Shown: in pieces, positions 17,737 to 27,434 of the stretch
How the letters are laid out: each line of letters begins with the position of its first letter
Position numbering within the stretch: the first letter of the stretch is position 1
From: Bacillus sp. J33
GTDB taxonomy: Bacteria > Bacillota > Bacilli > Bacillales > Cytobacillaceae
Length of the DNA stretch: 64,000 bases
NCBI RefSeq assembly: GCF_000518885.1
Contig: NZ_JAEL01000003.1
Span: 1-64,000, forward strand
Direction of reading: 5' to 3'
The notes under the pieces: model-generated
The model's database searches: none
What the model saw: the letters and a program-made list of their open reading frames with translations, nothing else
Told to the model about the DNA's origin: nothing
Translations under genes and position numbers: made by a program

Positions 17737-18561
17737 ATGAAGCTATATCTATCTGTTGATATGGAAGGGATTACTGGGCTGGCTGACCATACCCATGTTA
17801 ATTCCTCGAAGCATAATTATGAGCGCAGCAGAGTGATCATGACCGATGAAGCAAATTATGTTGTCACCACTGCATTTGAAGAAGGCTGCAGTGAGGTTAT
17901 TGTGAATGACAGCCACTCAAAGATGAATAACCTCCTTATTGAAAGGATGCACCCTGAAACACAGCTGATTACAGGTGATGTAAAACCATATTCAATGGTT
18001 CAAGGGCTTGATTCAAGTTTTAGCGGAGCGATGTTTGTAGGATACCATGCAAGGGCTTCTATGAGAGGGGTTATGTCACACTCCATGATATTTGGTGTAA
18101 GGCATATGTACATCAATGATCATGCGATTGGCGAAATGGGCTTCAATGCCTATGTGGCCGGCTATCATGGGGTTCCAATTTTAATGGTGGCCGGAGATGA
18201 CCAGGCGGCTTTAGAAGCAGAGAAGTTGATTCCAAATGTCACAACAGCTGTTGTAAAAGAAACGATTTCCCGTTCCGCAGTAAAATCGCTGACGCCAGCA
18301 AAGGCAGGACAGCTTTTAAGAGAAAAAGCCGCGGAGGCCCTTAAAAAGAAAGATCTCGTGAAGCCGCTTGATCCTCCGGATAACCCTGTATTAAGAATCG
18401 AGTTTGCCAATTACGGCCAGGCCGAGTGGGCAGCGTTAATGCCAGGAGCAGAGATAGAAGAGAATACAACCATTGTCCGCTATCAGGCAAAAGACATTCT
18501 TGAAGCATACCAGGCAATGCTGGTCATGACGGAGCTGGCCATGAGAACTACATTCTGTTAG
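17737..18561 (+). CDS. dppA: D-aminopeptidase DppA (M55 family)
   Basis: A zinc-dependent cytosolic peptidase that cleaves D-Ala-D-Ala and similar D-amino-acid peptides. It has 274 residues, the same as B. subtilis DppA. The ligands known from that enzyme are all present: D8 and E10 (SVDMEG), H60 (NDSH), H104 (GYHA) and E133 (IGEM), as is catalytic H115 (MSH). It is first gene of the dpp-ykf operon, and its product can prepare peptides from wall turnover. ATG follows TTTGGGGGA. Confidence 0.97.
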   Translation: MKLYLSVDMEGITGLADHTHVNSSKHNYERSRVIMTDEANYVVTTAFEEGCSEVIVNDSHSKMNNLLIERMHPETQLITGDVKPYSMVQGLDSSFSGAMFVGYHARASMRGVMSHSMIFGVRHMYINDHAIGEMGFNAYVAGYHGVPILMVAGDDQAALEAEKLIPNVTTAVVKETISRSAVKSLTPAKAGQLLREKAAEALKKKDLVKPLDPPDNPVLRIEFANYGQAEWAALMPGAEIEENTTIVRYQAKDILEAYQAMLVMTELAMRTTFC

Positions 18562-18574
18562 GAAGTGTTAATGA

Positions 18575-19507
18575 ATGACTGGATACATAATGAAACGCCT
18601 TATTGCCATGGTCGTAACACTCTGGTTCATTATCACATTGACTTTTTTCTTAATGCATGCCATACCGGGATCGCCTTTTAACGAAGAGAGGAATACAAGT
18701 GAAGCGGTCCAGCGTAACCTTGAGAGGTTCTACCATTTAGATGAACCGCTATATGTGCAATATGGGATGTATTTAAAGTCCGTTGTCACGTTTGACTTTG
18801 GACCCTCTATTAAAAAGTCCTCCCAGACGGTGAATGAAATGCTGGGGCGCGGATTCCCGGTTTCTTTTGAGCTGGGAATGGTCACTCTTATTGTGGCTGT
18901 CTTTTCCGGAATTGCCCTGGGAATCATTGCGGCTCTCCGGCACAATGGATTTATTGATTATTTGGCGATGACCATTGCCGTCCTTGGAATATCGGTACCA
19001 AACTTTGTGCTTGCAACTTTACTAATTCAGCAGCTTGCGGTCAATCTGGCTATTCTGCCGGTGGCCACCTGGTCAAGCCCCAAACATATGATTTTGCCGA
19101 CTTTGGCGCTTGCAACTGGCCCTATGGCGATTATTGCCCGCTTAACACGCTCAAGCATGCTGGAGGTGCTGACTCAGGATTACATAAAAACGGCAAAGGC
19201 AAAAGGTCTATCGCCTGTGAAAATTGTATTTAAGCACGCATTAAGGAATGCTCTTCTGCCCGTTGTAACTGTATTGGGTTCATTGGCTGCAAGCATTTTG
19301 ACAGGTACATTTGTCATTGAAAAAATATTTGCGATTCCTGGAATGGGAAAGTATTTCGTTGAGAGCATTAATACCCGTGATTACCCGGTTATTATGGGCA
19401 CAACCGTTTTCTACAGTACCATCTTGATCATAATGCTGTTCCTTGTTGATATTGCGTACGGAATATTAGATCCGAGAATCAAGCTTCACAAAAAGGAGGC
19501 GAGCTAA
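18575..19507 (+). CDS. dppB: Dipeptide ABC transporter permease DppB
   Basis: Membrane permease of the peptide/nickel importer class, 310 residues with six TM helices. The N-terminal signature MKRLIAMVVTLWFI precedes a periplasmic-type loop containing the DEPLYVQY segment. The EAA-like coupling loop includes DYIKTAKAKGLSP. It forms the channel with DppC. It starts 13 bases after dppA behind GGAAGTG, and the next gene follows with no gap. Confidence 0.95.
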   Translation: MTGYIMKRLIAMVVTLWFIITLTFFLMHAIPGSPFNEERNTSEAVQRNLERFYHLDEPLYVQYGMYLKSVVTFDFGPSIKKSSQTVNEMLGRGFPVSFELGMVTLIVAVFSGIALGIIAALRHNGFIDYLAMTIAVLGISVPNFVLATLLIQQLAVNLAILPVATWSSPKHMILPTLALATGPMAIIARLTRSSMLEVLTQDYIKTAKAKGLSPVKIVFKHALRNALLPVVTVLGSLAASILTGTFVIEKIFAIPGMGKYFVESINTRDYPVIMGTTVFYSTILIIMLFLVDIAYGILDPRIKLHKKEAS

Positions 19508-20464
19508 TTGGAATTGCGCAAACAGCATGACAACCACAATCTTGCACCCGACATTCCGGATGATTGGTTTGTACCCAAGGCCAAGGACCAGGATGAATCA
19601 GAAGCAGTTGTAAGGCCAAGCCTCTCCTACTGGCAGGATGCCTGGCGCCGGCTTTTGAAAAATAAGCTCGCAATGGCAGGATTGTTTTTTCTCATCGGTT
19701 TAGCTTTTATGGCCATATTTGGCCCATCCCTATCGCCTCATAGTATATCGGAGCAGTCCCTGGCCAATCAGAATATGCCTCCATCTTCAAAATATTGGTT
19801 TGGAACCGATGAACTGGGCCGTGATGTATTCGCAAGAACCTGGTATGGGGCTAGGATTTCTTTATTCGTCGGTATTGTAGCGGCAATGATTGACTTTGCA
19901 ATCGGAGTGATATATGGCGGAATTGCCGGCTATAAAGGCGGACGAACGGATAATGCCATGATGAGAATCGTTGAAATTCTTTACGGACTCCCGTATTTGC
20001 TGGTCGTTATCCTGATCAGTGTTGTAATGGGACCTGGTTTATTTACGATTATATTTGCCCTCTCCGTGACAGGCTGGGTTGGCATGGCCCGGATTGTACG
20101 GGGACAGGTTCTGCAGATAAAGAACTATGAATTTGTATTGGCATCCAAGACATTCGGAACCAAAACTTCCCGGATTATTAAGAAAAACCTGCTGCCAAAC
20201 ACAATGGGGCCAATTATCGTACAGATGACCCTCACCGTACCGTCAGCTATCTTTGCAGAAGCGTTCCTGAGCTTCCTTGGTTTAGGGATTCAGCCGCCTT
20301 TTGCAAGCTGGGGTTCAATGGCGAATGATGGTTTGTCTACGATTCTATCAGGCCATTGGTGGCGCCTGTTCTTCCCGGCCTTTTTTATCTCCCTGACGAT
20401 GTTTTCATTTAACGTGCTTGGAGACGGTTTGCAGGATGCCCTCGATCCGAAGTTAAGGAGGTAG
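19508..20464 (+). CDS. dppC: Dipeptide ABC transporter permease DppC
   Basis: Second permease subunit, 318 residues. A soluble N-terminus of about 45 residues precedes the first TM helix (NKLAMAGLFFLIGLAFM). The conserved segment FGTDELGRDVFARTWYG and the coupling loop around EFVLASKTFGTKTSRII are present. Translation starts at TTG, 8 bases after AAAAGGAGG, directly after the dppB stop. Pairs with DppB; ATP is supplied by DppD and YkfD-type ATPases. Confidence 0.95.
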   Translation: MELRKQHDNHNLAPDIPDDWFVPKAKDQDESEAVVRPSLSYWQDAWRRLLKNKLAMAGLFFLIGLAFMAIFGPSLSPHSISEQSLANQNMPPSSKYWFGTDELGRDVFARTWYGARISLFVGIVAAMIDFAIGVIYGGIAGYKGGRTDNAMMRIVEILYGLPYLLVVILISVVMGPGLFTIIFALSVTGWVGMARIVRGQVLQIKNYEFVLASKTFGTKTSRIIKKNLLPNTMGPIIVQMTLTVPSAIFAEAFLSFLGLGIQPPFASWGSMANDGLSTILSGHWWRLFFPAFFISLTMFSFNVLGDGLQDALDPKLRR

Positions 20465-20468
20465 CAGC

Positions 20469-21467
20469 ATGAAGAAAGTACTGGAAGTAAAAGACTTGCA
20501 TGTCACATTTACAACATACGGAGGCGAGGTCAAGGCAGTAAGGGGAGTATCATTTGACCTTTTTAAAGGTGAAACGCTGGCGATTGTCGGTGAATCCGGC
20601 TGCGGAAAAAGTGTGACTTCCCAAAGCATTATGCGCCTGATTCCATCTCCTCCCGGCAAAATAACGAATGGGGAAGTCTTGTTTAATGGACAGGATCTGA
20701 CCAAATTGAAAGAATCCGAAATGAGGAATATTCGCGGCGCGGATATTTCCATGATTTTTCAGGATCCTATGACAGCACTAAACCCGACAATTACAATCGG
20801 GGAGCAAATTATCGAAGGAATCATGCAGCATGAAACCATTTCAAGGCAGGATGCCCGTAAAAAAGCCCTGAAAATGCTTGATTTAGTCGGAATCCCTAAT
20901 CCGATTGAACGCTTGAAGCATTATCCTCATCAGTTCAGCGGCGGCATGAGGCAGCGTATCGTTATTGCCATGGCCCTCGTCTGCGAACCTGAAGTACTGA
21001 TTGCGGATGAGCCGACTACAGCATTGGATGTTACCATACAAGCACAAATTTTGGATTTATTTAAAGATATTCAGAAGAAAACGGGTGTTTCTATAATAAT
21101 CATCACCCATGATCTGGGGGTTGTCGCTCAAGTAGCGGACCGCATTGCAGTTATGTACGCAGGAAAAATAGTAGAGGCAGGGGAAAGAAGGGAAATCTTC
21201 TATAATCCTCAGCATCCCTATACAAAAGGCTTGTTAAATTCAGTTCCCCGCCTTGACTTGGATGGTGCCGACCTGGTTCCTATAGGCGGGTCGCCGCCAG
21301 ACTTGTTCTCACCGCCAGCTGGATGCCCGTTTGCAGCACGCTGCGATTTTACTATGGAAGTATGTGACCGGGTCTATCCGTATAAAACCCGCCTAAGCAG
21401 AGAACACCATGTAGACTGCTGGCTCCAGGATAAGCGGGCACAGAAAATGCTTGCGGGAGTTAAATAG
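20469..21467 (+). CDS. dppD: Dipeptide ABC transporter ATPase DppD
   Basis: Cytosolic ATPase subunit, 332 residues. Walker A is GESGCGKS, the Q-loop is [12 protein letters not shown], the signature is FSGGMRQR and Walker B is [11 protein letters not shown]. The C-terminal oligopeptide-transporter extension carries the Cys cluster ([14 protein letters not shown]) that in related ATPases holds an Fe-S cluster. It starts 4 bases after dppC. Confidence 0.96.
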   Translation: MKKVLEVKDLHVTFTTYGGEVKAVRGVSFDLFKGETLAIVGESGCGKSVTSQSIMRLIPSPPGKITNGEVLFNGQDLTKLKESEMRNIRGADISMIFQDPMTALNPTITIGEQIIEGIMQHETISRQDARKKALKMLDLVGIPNPIERLKHYPHQFSGGMRQRIVIAMALVCEPEVLIADEPTTALDVTIQAQILDLFKDIQKKTGVSIIIITHDLGVVAQVADRIAVMYAGKIVEAGERREIFYNPQHPYTKGLLNSVPRLDLDGADLVPIGGSPPDLFSPPAGCPFAARCDFTMEVCDRVYPYKTRLSREHHVDCWLQDKRAQKMLAGVK

Positions 21468-21576
21468 GTTATTCCTTTCACGGGACTGATTCGGTGCCAG
21501 TGAAGGTTATTATTCTTTCAGCTGCCTTGGCGGTTGAATATAAAAAGATATTTATATTAATAGAGGGGGAAAAAGT

Positions 21577-23205
21577 ATGAAAAAGTTTTTATCACTGCTG
21601 CTTGCGGCTGTACTGCTATTTGTTATGGCAGCTTGTACGGCAAACGAAAATGCCGGCAATGAAACAGATGGCAAGGATGATGGCAGCAAAGAGGAAGAAA
21701 GCACGGAGAAAGTTCTTTATTTGAACAATGGCCAGGAGCCGACTTCGTTTGACCCTCCAATCGGGTTTGACTCTGTTTCATGGAGCGCGTTAAATAACCT
21801 AATGGAAGGTTTGACTCGTTTAGGCAAAGACCATGAACCTGAGGCAGCAATCGCTGAAAAGTGGGATATATCAGAAGATGGAAAGACCTATACATTTCAT
21901 ATCCGTGAAGATGCAAAATGGTCAAATGGCGATCCTGTAACTGCAGGCGATTTTGAATTTGCCTGGAAGCGTCTATTAAATCCTGACACAGGTTCTTCTG
22001 CTGCATTCCTTGGCTATTTTATTGAAGGCGGAGAAGCTTATAACAATGGGGAAGGCTCTGCAGATGATGTAAAGGTCAAAGCAGTTGATGACAAGACATT
22101 TGAAGTAACTTTGACTAGCCCGCAAGCATACTTTTTAAGTGTGATCACTAACCCTGCATTTTTCCCAATTAACGAAAAGGTTGCTGCAGAAAATCCTAAG
22201 TGGTTTGCTGAAGCCGAATCTTTTGTTGGAAACGGTCCTTTCAACTTAACAGAATGGGAGCATGACAGCCATTTTGTCATGGAGAAAAACGATCAGTATT
22301 GGGATGCTGAAAATGTAAAGCTTGATAAAGTTCATTGGGCAATCGTTGATGATACTAACACTGAATACCAAATGTACCAAACTGGCGAGCTTGATGTATC
22401 TGAAGTTCCTGCAGAGCTAAGCGAACAGCTTTTAGGAGAGGCAGATGTTGAAGACCAGGCGGGTGATTATTTCTACCGTTTTAATGTAAATATGGAACCA
22501 TTCCAAAATGTGAATATCCGTAAAGCTTTCGCAATGGCAGTAGATCAGAAGCAAATCGTTGACTTTGTAACAAAGAATGGAGAAAAGCCGGCATATGGTT
22601 TTGTATCTTACGGATTTACTGATCCTTCAGGAAAAGATTTCCGTGAAGCAGCAGGCGACCTTGTCAAAACAAACATAGAGGAAGCAAAAGCTCTTCTTAA
22701 AAAAGGGATGGAAGAGGAAGGATATGACAAACTTCCAGAAGTAACTTTAACATACAGCACAGATGATACACACAAGAAAATAGCTGAGGCTCTTCAGCAA
22801 ATGTTCAAAGATAATTTAGGCGTGGAAGTTAAGCTTGCCAATATGGAATGGAATGTATTCGCTGAAGAACAAAAAGCGCTTAAGTTCCAATTATCACGCA
22901 GCTCTTTCCTTGCTGACTATGCTGATCCAATCAACTTCCTTGAAAACTTCCAGACAGGCCACTCCATGAACCGTACTGGCTGGAGCAATGAAAAGTACGA
23001 TCAGTTAATTAAAGATGCGAAAAATGAAGCAGATGAAGCAAAGCGCTTTGAACTCATGTACGAAGCTGAAAAAATCCTATTCGAAGAAATGCCGATTATC
23101 CCTATCCATTTCTACAACCAGGTTTATCTCTATAATGATGCTGTTTCAGGTATTGTCCGCCATCCGGTAGGATACCTGGAGCTTAAATGGGCAGATAAGA
23201 AGTAA
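21577..23205 (+). CDS. dppE: Dipeptide-binding lipoprotein DppE
   Basis: Extracellular solute-binding protein of family 5 (SBP_bac_5), 542 residues. The lipoprotein signal ends in the lipobox VMAAC with the lipid-anchored C20. An acidic linker is followed by the binding fold, including EPTSFDPPIGFDS and the conserved LRPDA-like segment HIREDAKWSNGDPVTAGDF. It delivers di- and tripeptides, probably wall-derived, to DppBC. The 109-base gap before it contains a weak hairpin (CCTTTCAC/GTGAAGG) that may adjust stoichiometry, and a terminator follows. Confidence 0.95.
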   Translation: MKKFLSLLLAAVLLFVMAACTANENAGNETDGKDDGSKEEESTEKVLYLNNGQEPTSFDPPIGFDSVSWSALNNLMEGLTRLGKDHEPEAAIAEKWDISEDGKTYTFHIREDAKWSNGDPVTAGDFEFAWKRLLNPDTGSSAAFLGYFIEGGEAYNNGEGSADDVKVKAVDDKTFEVTLTSPQAYFLSVITNPAFFPINEKVAAENPKWFAEAESFVGNGPFNLTEWEHDSHFVMEKNDQYWDAENVKLDKVHWAIVDDTNTEYQMYQTGELDVSEVPAELSEQLLGEADVEDQAGDYFYRFNVNMEPFQNVNIRKAFAMAVDQKQIVDFVTKNGEKPAYGFVSYGFTDPSGKDFREAAGDLVKTNIEEAKALLKKGMEEEGYDKLPEVTLTYSTDDTHKKIAEALQQMFKDNLGVEVKLANMEWNVFAEEQKALKFQLSRSSFLADYADPINFLENFQTGHSMNRTGWSNEKYDQLIKDAKNEADEAKRFELMYEAEKILFEEMPIIPIHFYNQVYLYNDAVSGIVRHPVGYLELKWADKK

Positions 23206-23238
23206 TTTATCTTCAGTTTGATTTGAACTCGACAGAGG

Positions 23239-23272
23239 AAAAAGGGGTGTTCGAAGGAACATCCCTTTTTTA
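23239..23272 (+). terminator. Terminator between dppE and ykfA
   Basis: AAAAAGGGGTGTTC-GAAG-GAACATCCCTTTTT. It would limit read-through from dpp into the ykf part of the operon. Confidence 0.85.
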
Positions 23273-23294
23273 AAGAAAAAAATCTAAATTATTT

Positions 23295-23358
23295 CCCGAA
23301 AAATAAAAGATATTCTCGAATTTTAGCATATATACCCGAAAATGAATTCATTTCTCGA
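23295..23358. repeat. Periodic CYCGA array, 20-bp period
   Basis: CCCGAA, CTCGAA, CCCGAA and CTCGAG cores begin at 23295, 23315, 23335 and 23354, so the spacings are 20, 20 and 19 bases. The sequence between cores is AT-rich and not conserved. See the similar arrays at 35306 and 63327. Confidence 0.65.
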
Positions 23359-23376
23359 GCCCATAGAGCATATAAT
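23347..23376 (+). promoter_or_regulatory. Possible ykfA promoter
   Basis: TTCATT (23347-23352), 18 bases, then TATAAT (23371-23376), 30 bases before the ykfA start. Downstream of a terminator, so an own promoter for ykfA is plausible. Confidence 0.45.
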
Positions 23377-23406
23377 GCTAAAACCAACTTAAAAGGATGT
23401 GACAGC

Positions 23407-24327
23407 ATGGCAATCAAACCTCTCCGCCTAAATAAGGGAGATACGATTGGGATTATTGCACCGGCAAGCCCGCCAAACCAGGATAACCTGAAGCGTTCTT
23501 TATCATTCCTGGAGGAGCTGGGTTTAAAGGTGAGGATGGGAGACCATGTTTACGACCAATATGGATACCTGGCCGGGAAAGATGAAGACAGGCTGGCAGA
23601 TTTACATAAGATGTTTCTGGATAAGGAAGTAAAAGCCATCATCTGTGCAGGGGGAGGCTATGGAACTGGCAGAATTGCTTCCCAAATCGATTACAGCCTA
23701 ATCAAGGCCAATCCGAAAATATTCTGGGGCTACAGTGATATCACCTTTTTGCATACGGCCATTCTCCAACAGGCAGGGCTGGTAACCTTTCATGGGCCAA
23801 TGCTTGCTTCTGATATTGGGAAAGAAGATGCTGACCCTATATCCAAGCAGTATTTTAGCCAATTATTTGAACCGAAGGAACTTATTTATCCAGGAGAAAT
23901 CTCCAATCTGGAGACGATGGTGAGCGGAAGTGCGGCAGGGGTTTTAACTGGCGGAAATCTTTCGCTGCTGGCAAGCACGATTGGAACGGCATATGAAATT
24001 GATACAAAAGAAAAACTTGTGCTAATCGAAGATATCAATGAAGAGCCCCGTGCGGTGGACCGCATGCTAAACCAGCTTGATATGGCAGGGAAGCTTAAGG
24101 ATGCGGCAGGCTTTATCATTGGCGATTTTAATAATTGTGTTCCGCAAAGAGATCTTTCCCTGGAGCTGGATGAAGTCCTGGATACTTATATTAACAGGGT
24201 GAATAAGCCGTCTGTAAAAGGCTTCCATATTGGCCATTGTTCTCCGCATATTTCCGTTCCCTTTGGTGTAAAGGCAGAATTGGATGCAACCAATAAAAAG
24301 CTGACAATCGAAAGCGGCATTGAGTAA
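23407..24327 (+). CDS. ykfA: LD-carboxypeptidase, S66 family
   Basis: Cytosolic serine peptidase of 306 residues that removes the terminal D-amino acid from muropeptide stem peptides. The S66 triad can be placed at S110 (WGYSDIT), E208 (LIEDINEEPR) and H277 (HIGHCSPH). The GGGYGTGR loop precedes the nucleophile. It fits the recycling chain YkfA, YkfC and YkfB that reduces wall peptides to amino acids. ATG follows AAAGGATGTG. Confidence 0.93.
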   Translation: MAIKPLRLNKGDTIGIIAPASPPNQDNLKRSLSFLEELGLKVRMGDHVYDQYGYLAGKDEDRLADLHKMFLDKEVKAIICAGGGYGTGRIASQIDYSLIKANPKIFWGYSDITFLHTAILQQAGLVTFHGPMLASDIGKEDADPISKQYFSQLFEPKELIYPGEISNLETMVSGSAAGVLTGGNLSLLASTIGTAYEIDTKEKLVLIEDINEEPRAVDRMLNQLDMAGKLKDAAGFIIGDFNNCVPQRDLSLELDEVLDTYINRVNKPSVKGFHIGHCSPHISVPFGVKAELDATNKKLTIESGIE

Positions 24328-24340
24328 AAGGGTGGTATAG

Positions 24341-25447
24341 ATGAAAATAAACAAAATTGAAACATACAGAGTTGCGGTACCACTTAAAAAACCATTTAAA
24401 ACAGCCTTGAGAACTGTTGAGACAGCAGAAACAATTGTTGTTAAAGTAACATGTGATAACGGGATTATTGGCTGGGGAGAAGCACCGCCGACTGTTGTCA
24501 TAACAGGTGATAGCCTCTTAAGCATTGAATCGGCCATCCATCACGTCTTAAAGCCTTTTATAATAAATAAAAGCCTTCTAAACTATGAGGAAATCTTTCA
24601 GGGGATTCAATCAGCTTTGGTGAACAATACAAGCGCCAAGGCTGCGGTTGATATGGCATTATACGATTGCCTTTCCCGGCAGTGTGGACTGCCTCTTTAC
24701 CAATTCCTGGGAGGTCATAAAAATGAAGTGGAAACGGATTATACAGTAAGCGTAAATGGTCCTGAAGAAATGGGAGAGGATGCAGTAGCCTATGTCCAGC
24801 AAGGGTTTGATGTGCTTAAGGTGAAGGTTGGCAAGGATGATATTTTAACCGATATTGAGCGAATCAGGGAAATCAGGAGTCGGGTCGGCTCCAAAATCAA
24901 GATCCGGCTGGATGCCAACCAGGGATGGAAAGCAAAAGAAGCCGTCTATGCCATTCGCAAAATGGAATCATTGGATTTAAATATTGAGCTTGTCGAACAG
25001 CCTGTGAAGGCATGGGATATTGAGGGTCTTAAACAGGTTACGGATGCGGTTGATACGCCAATCATGGCTGATGAAAGTGTCTTTACGCCTAAGCAAGCGT
25101 TTGAGGTCATCAAAACGAGAAGTGCAGATTTAATTAATATAAAGCTTATGAAAGCAGGGGGCATTTACCAGGCCCAGATCATTAATCAGCTTGCTGAGGT
25201 ATGCGGAATCGAGTGCATGGTTGGCAGTATGATCGAAACCCGGATCGGAATTACGGCTGCTGCACATTTTGCAGCCAGCAAAAAGAATATAACCCGTTTT
25301 GATTTTGATGCGCCATTGATGATGGCAAAAGAAGTTGTAGATGGCGGCATTCGGTATACAGGCCGGAAAATCACACTTCCATCTGAGCCGGGCCTTGGGA
25401 TCAGGAATGTTTCTTTAACGGAAAATAAACAGGAGCTGACCTCTTAA
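24341..25447 (+). CDS. ykfB: L-Ala-D/L-Glu epimerase
   Basis: Enolase-superfamily enzyme of 368 residues (B. subtilis YkfB 366). It converts L-Ala-D-Glu from murein peptides to L-Ala-L-Glu. The capping domain is N-terminal. The barrel shows the catalytic KVKVGK lysines, metal ligands in RLDANQGW, VEQPV and MADES, and the second base in NIKLMKAGG. The DFDAP segment near the C-terminus holds the Asp-x-Asp pair that recognises the dipeptide amino group. It begins 13 bases after ykfA behind AAGGGTGG. Confidence 0.95.
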   Translation: MKINKIETYRVAVPLKKPFKTALRTVETAETIVVKVTCDNGIIGWGEAPPTVVITGDSLLSIESAIHHVLKPFIINKSLLNYEEIFQGIQSALVNNTSAKAAVDMALYDCLSRQCGLPLYQFLGGHKNEVETDYTVSVNGPEEMGEDAVAYVQQGFDVLKVKVGKDDILTDIERIREIRSRVGSKIKIRLDANQGWKAKEAVYAIRKMESLDLNIELVEQPVKAWDIEGLKQVTDAVDTPIMADESVFTPKQAFEVIKTRSADLINIKLMKAGGIYQAQIINQLAEVCGIECMVGSMIETRIGITAAAHFAASKKNITRFDFDAPLMMAKEVVDGGIRYTGRKITLPSEPGLGIRNVSLTENKQELTS

Positions 25448-25490
25448 TCAAAATAAAAGGACAGTGCCATTTATTAAGGAGGAGTTCGTT

Positions 25491-26420
25491 TTGTCAACAC
25501 AGCAAAAATGGCTTATTTCAGTGCCGGTGGCAACATTATGGACAGCAAGCGATTCCTCAAGGGAGATTGACCGGGAGGCAGTGAGCCATTCAGTCGATCT
25601 GGATTCCTGGCTGGAAAAGCTGACATATGAGCCCCGCTTGGAGCTTTGTAATGGAAACCTGGTGCAATCTCAGGTTCTGTATGGAGAAGAAGTTACTGTG
25701 TTAGAGGAGAAAGGAAACTGGGCACATGTAATTGTACCAAGCCAATCCTCTTCAAAGGACGAAAGGGGATATCCTGGATGGATTCCTAAAGCCCAGCTTG
25801 TACAAAAAAGAAATTGGAATGTTAATAGCGGCAAGGTTGCTGTCGTACAGAAGAAAAAAGCGGAGCTCTATACTAACAGCAAAGATCCTGAACTGGTATT
25901 AAGCTATCAGACAGTCCTGCCAGTTTTGAAGGAGAATGCAGAGTGGGTTCAAGTACAGACCCCTTCTGCAGAAGGATTTCTAAAGGCTGAAGATGTAAGT
26001 GTATATGAATCTATGAACGGTATTCCGAAAGGAAACGGAAAGGACATTGTTGCATCCGGCAGCCAGTTTTTAGGATTACCTTATTTATGGGGCGGCATGA
26101 GCAGCTATGGCTATGACTGTTCAGGGTTCAGCTATTCTATGTTCAGGGCCAATGGCTATATCATTCCGCGGGATGCCCATGATCAGGCGGAATCAGGAAA
26201 TCCCGTAGAGCTTGATGCCCTTGAACCAGGTGATTTATTATTTTTTGCATATGAGGAAGGAAGAGGCAAGCTTCACCATGTAGGAATCTATTATGGTGAT
26301 GGGAAGCTGCTTCACTCTCCAAAGACAGGAAAGGCAATCGAAATTATCGATCTTAAAGATACGATCTATGAAAAGGAATTATGTGCAGCACGGCGCTACT
26401 GGCAAGAGACGGGGGAATAA
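25491..26420 (+). CDS. ykfC: Gamma-D-glutamyl-L-diamino acid endopeptidase, NlpC/P60
   Basis: Cysteine peptidase of 309 residues that cuts the D-Glu to diaminopimelate bond in murein tripeptides with a free N-terminal L-Ala. Two SH3b-like domains (about 1-170) precede the NlpC/P60 domain. The catalytic Cys is C210 (YGYDCSGF) and the His is H263 (LHHVGIYY). No signal peptide is seen, in keeping with cytosolic recycling. The start is TTG, about 8 bases after AAGGAGG; an in-frame GTG further up precedes the ribosome site and was rejected. Confidence 0.94.
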   Translation: MSTQQKWLISVPVATLWTASDSSREIDREAVSHSVDLDSWLEKLTYEPRLELCNGNLVQSQVLYGEEVTVLEEKGNWAHVIVPSQSSSKDERGYPGWIPKAQLVQKRNWNVNSGKVAVVQKKKAELYTNSKDPELVLSYQTVLPVLKENAEWVQVQTPSAEGFLKAEDVSVYESMNGIPKGNGKDIVASGSQFLGLPYLWGGMSSYGYDCSGFSYSMFRANGYIIPRDAHDQAESGNPVELDALEPGDLLFFAYEEGRGKLHHVGIYYGDGKLLHSPKTGKAIEIIDLKDTIYEKELCAARRYWQETGE

Positions 26421-26422
26421 AG

Positions 26423-27433
26423 ATGACAAAAGAAGCACTGTTAAAGGTTAATCAATTAAAAAAGCATTTTTCGATGGGCAAAGGGCAAACGCTGAAAGCC
26501 GTAGATGATATTACTTTTCATATCAAAAAAGGAGAAACATTTGGTATTGTAGGAGAATCAGGATGCGGAAAATCAACTGCCGGCCGAACAATTATTGGCT
26601 TGTATGATCGTACAGAGGGTGAAGTCATCTATGATGGCAAAAATGTTCATAAAATGACTGAAAAGGAAAGATTCGCTTTTCACCGAAAAATGCAAATGAT
26701 CTTCCAGGATCCATATGCTTCCTTAAATCCAAGGTCTACCGTACAAGAGATTATCTCAGAGCCTATGGAGGTTCACGGGCTTTATCCAAATAAAAAAGAG
26801 CGATTGGAGAGAATTTATCAGTTATTGGAGGATGTAGGCCTTAATCGCGATCATGCCAACCGCTATCCCCATGAATTCAGCGGCGGGCAAAGACAAAGGA
26901 TTGGAATTGCCAGGGCATTGGCGCTGGATCCTGAATTCATTATTGCGGATGAGCCCATTTCTGCGCTGGATGTGTCCGTGCAGGCACAGGTTGTAAACCT
27001 GCTAAAGGGCCTTCAGAAAAAGAAAGGTCTGACCTATTTGTTTATTGCTCATGATTTATCCATGGTCAAACATATCAGCGACCGTATCGGCGTTATGTAT
27101 TTAGGGCATTTAGTTGAACTAACAACAAGTGATCGTCTATATAAGAATCCCCTTCATCCTTATACCCAGGCATTGCTGTCTGCGATTCCGATTCCTGATC
27201 CTGATGTCGAAGACGGGCGGGAAAGAATTATCCTTGAAGGAGAGCTCCCAAGCCCAATGAATCCCCCAAGCGGCTGTGTATTCAGGACGCGATGCCCATA
27301 TGCTATGGATGCGTGCTCTACCTTGAAGCCTGAATGGCAGGAAATTGAAAAAGACCATTATGCAGCATGCCATTTATATAATGAAAAAGTCACAGGAGAT
27401 CCTAATCGGCCGCAAGTAGCCGCAGCTAAATAA
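26423..27433 (+). CDS. ykfD: Peptide ABC transporter ATPase YkfD
   Basis: OppF/DppF-type ATPase of 336 residues. Walker A is GESGCGKST, the signature is FSGGQRQR and Walker B is IIADEPISALD. The C-terminal Cys cluster is GCVFRTRCPYAMDAC. Together with DppD it would form the heterodimeric ATPase that drives DppBC. The ATG lies 2 bases after the ykfC stop behind GGGGGAATAAAG. An in-frame upstream start inside ykfC is not needed. Confidence 0.95.
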   Translation: MTKEALLKVNQLKKHFSMGKGQTLKAVDDITFHIKKGETFGIVGESGCGKSTAGRTIIGLYDRTEGEVIYDGKNVHKMTEKERFAFHRKMQMIFQDPYASLNPRSTVQEIISEPMEVHGLYPNKKERLERIYQLLEDVGLNRDHANRYPHEFSGGQRQRIGIARALALDPEFIIADEPISALDVSVQAQVVNLLKGLQKKKGLTYLFIAHDLSMVKHISDRIGVMYLGHLVELTTSDRLYKNPLHPYTQALLSAIPIPDPDVEDGRERIILEGELPSPMNPPSGCVFRTRCPYAMDACSTLKPEWQEIEKDHYAACHLYNEKVTGDPNRPQVAAAK

Positions 27434-27434
27434 G

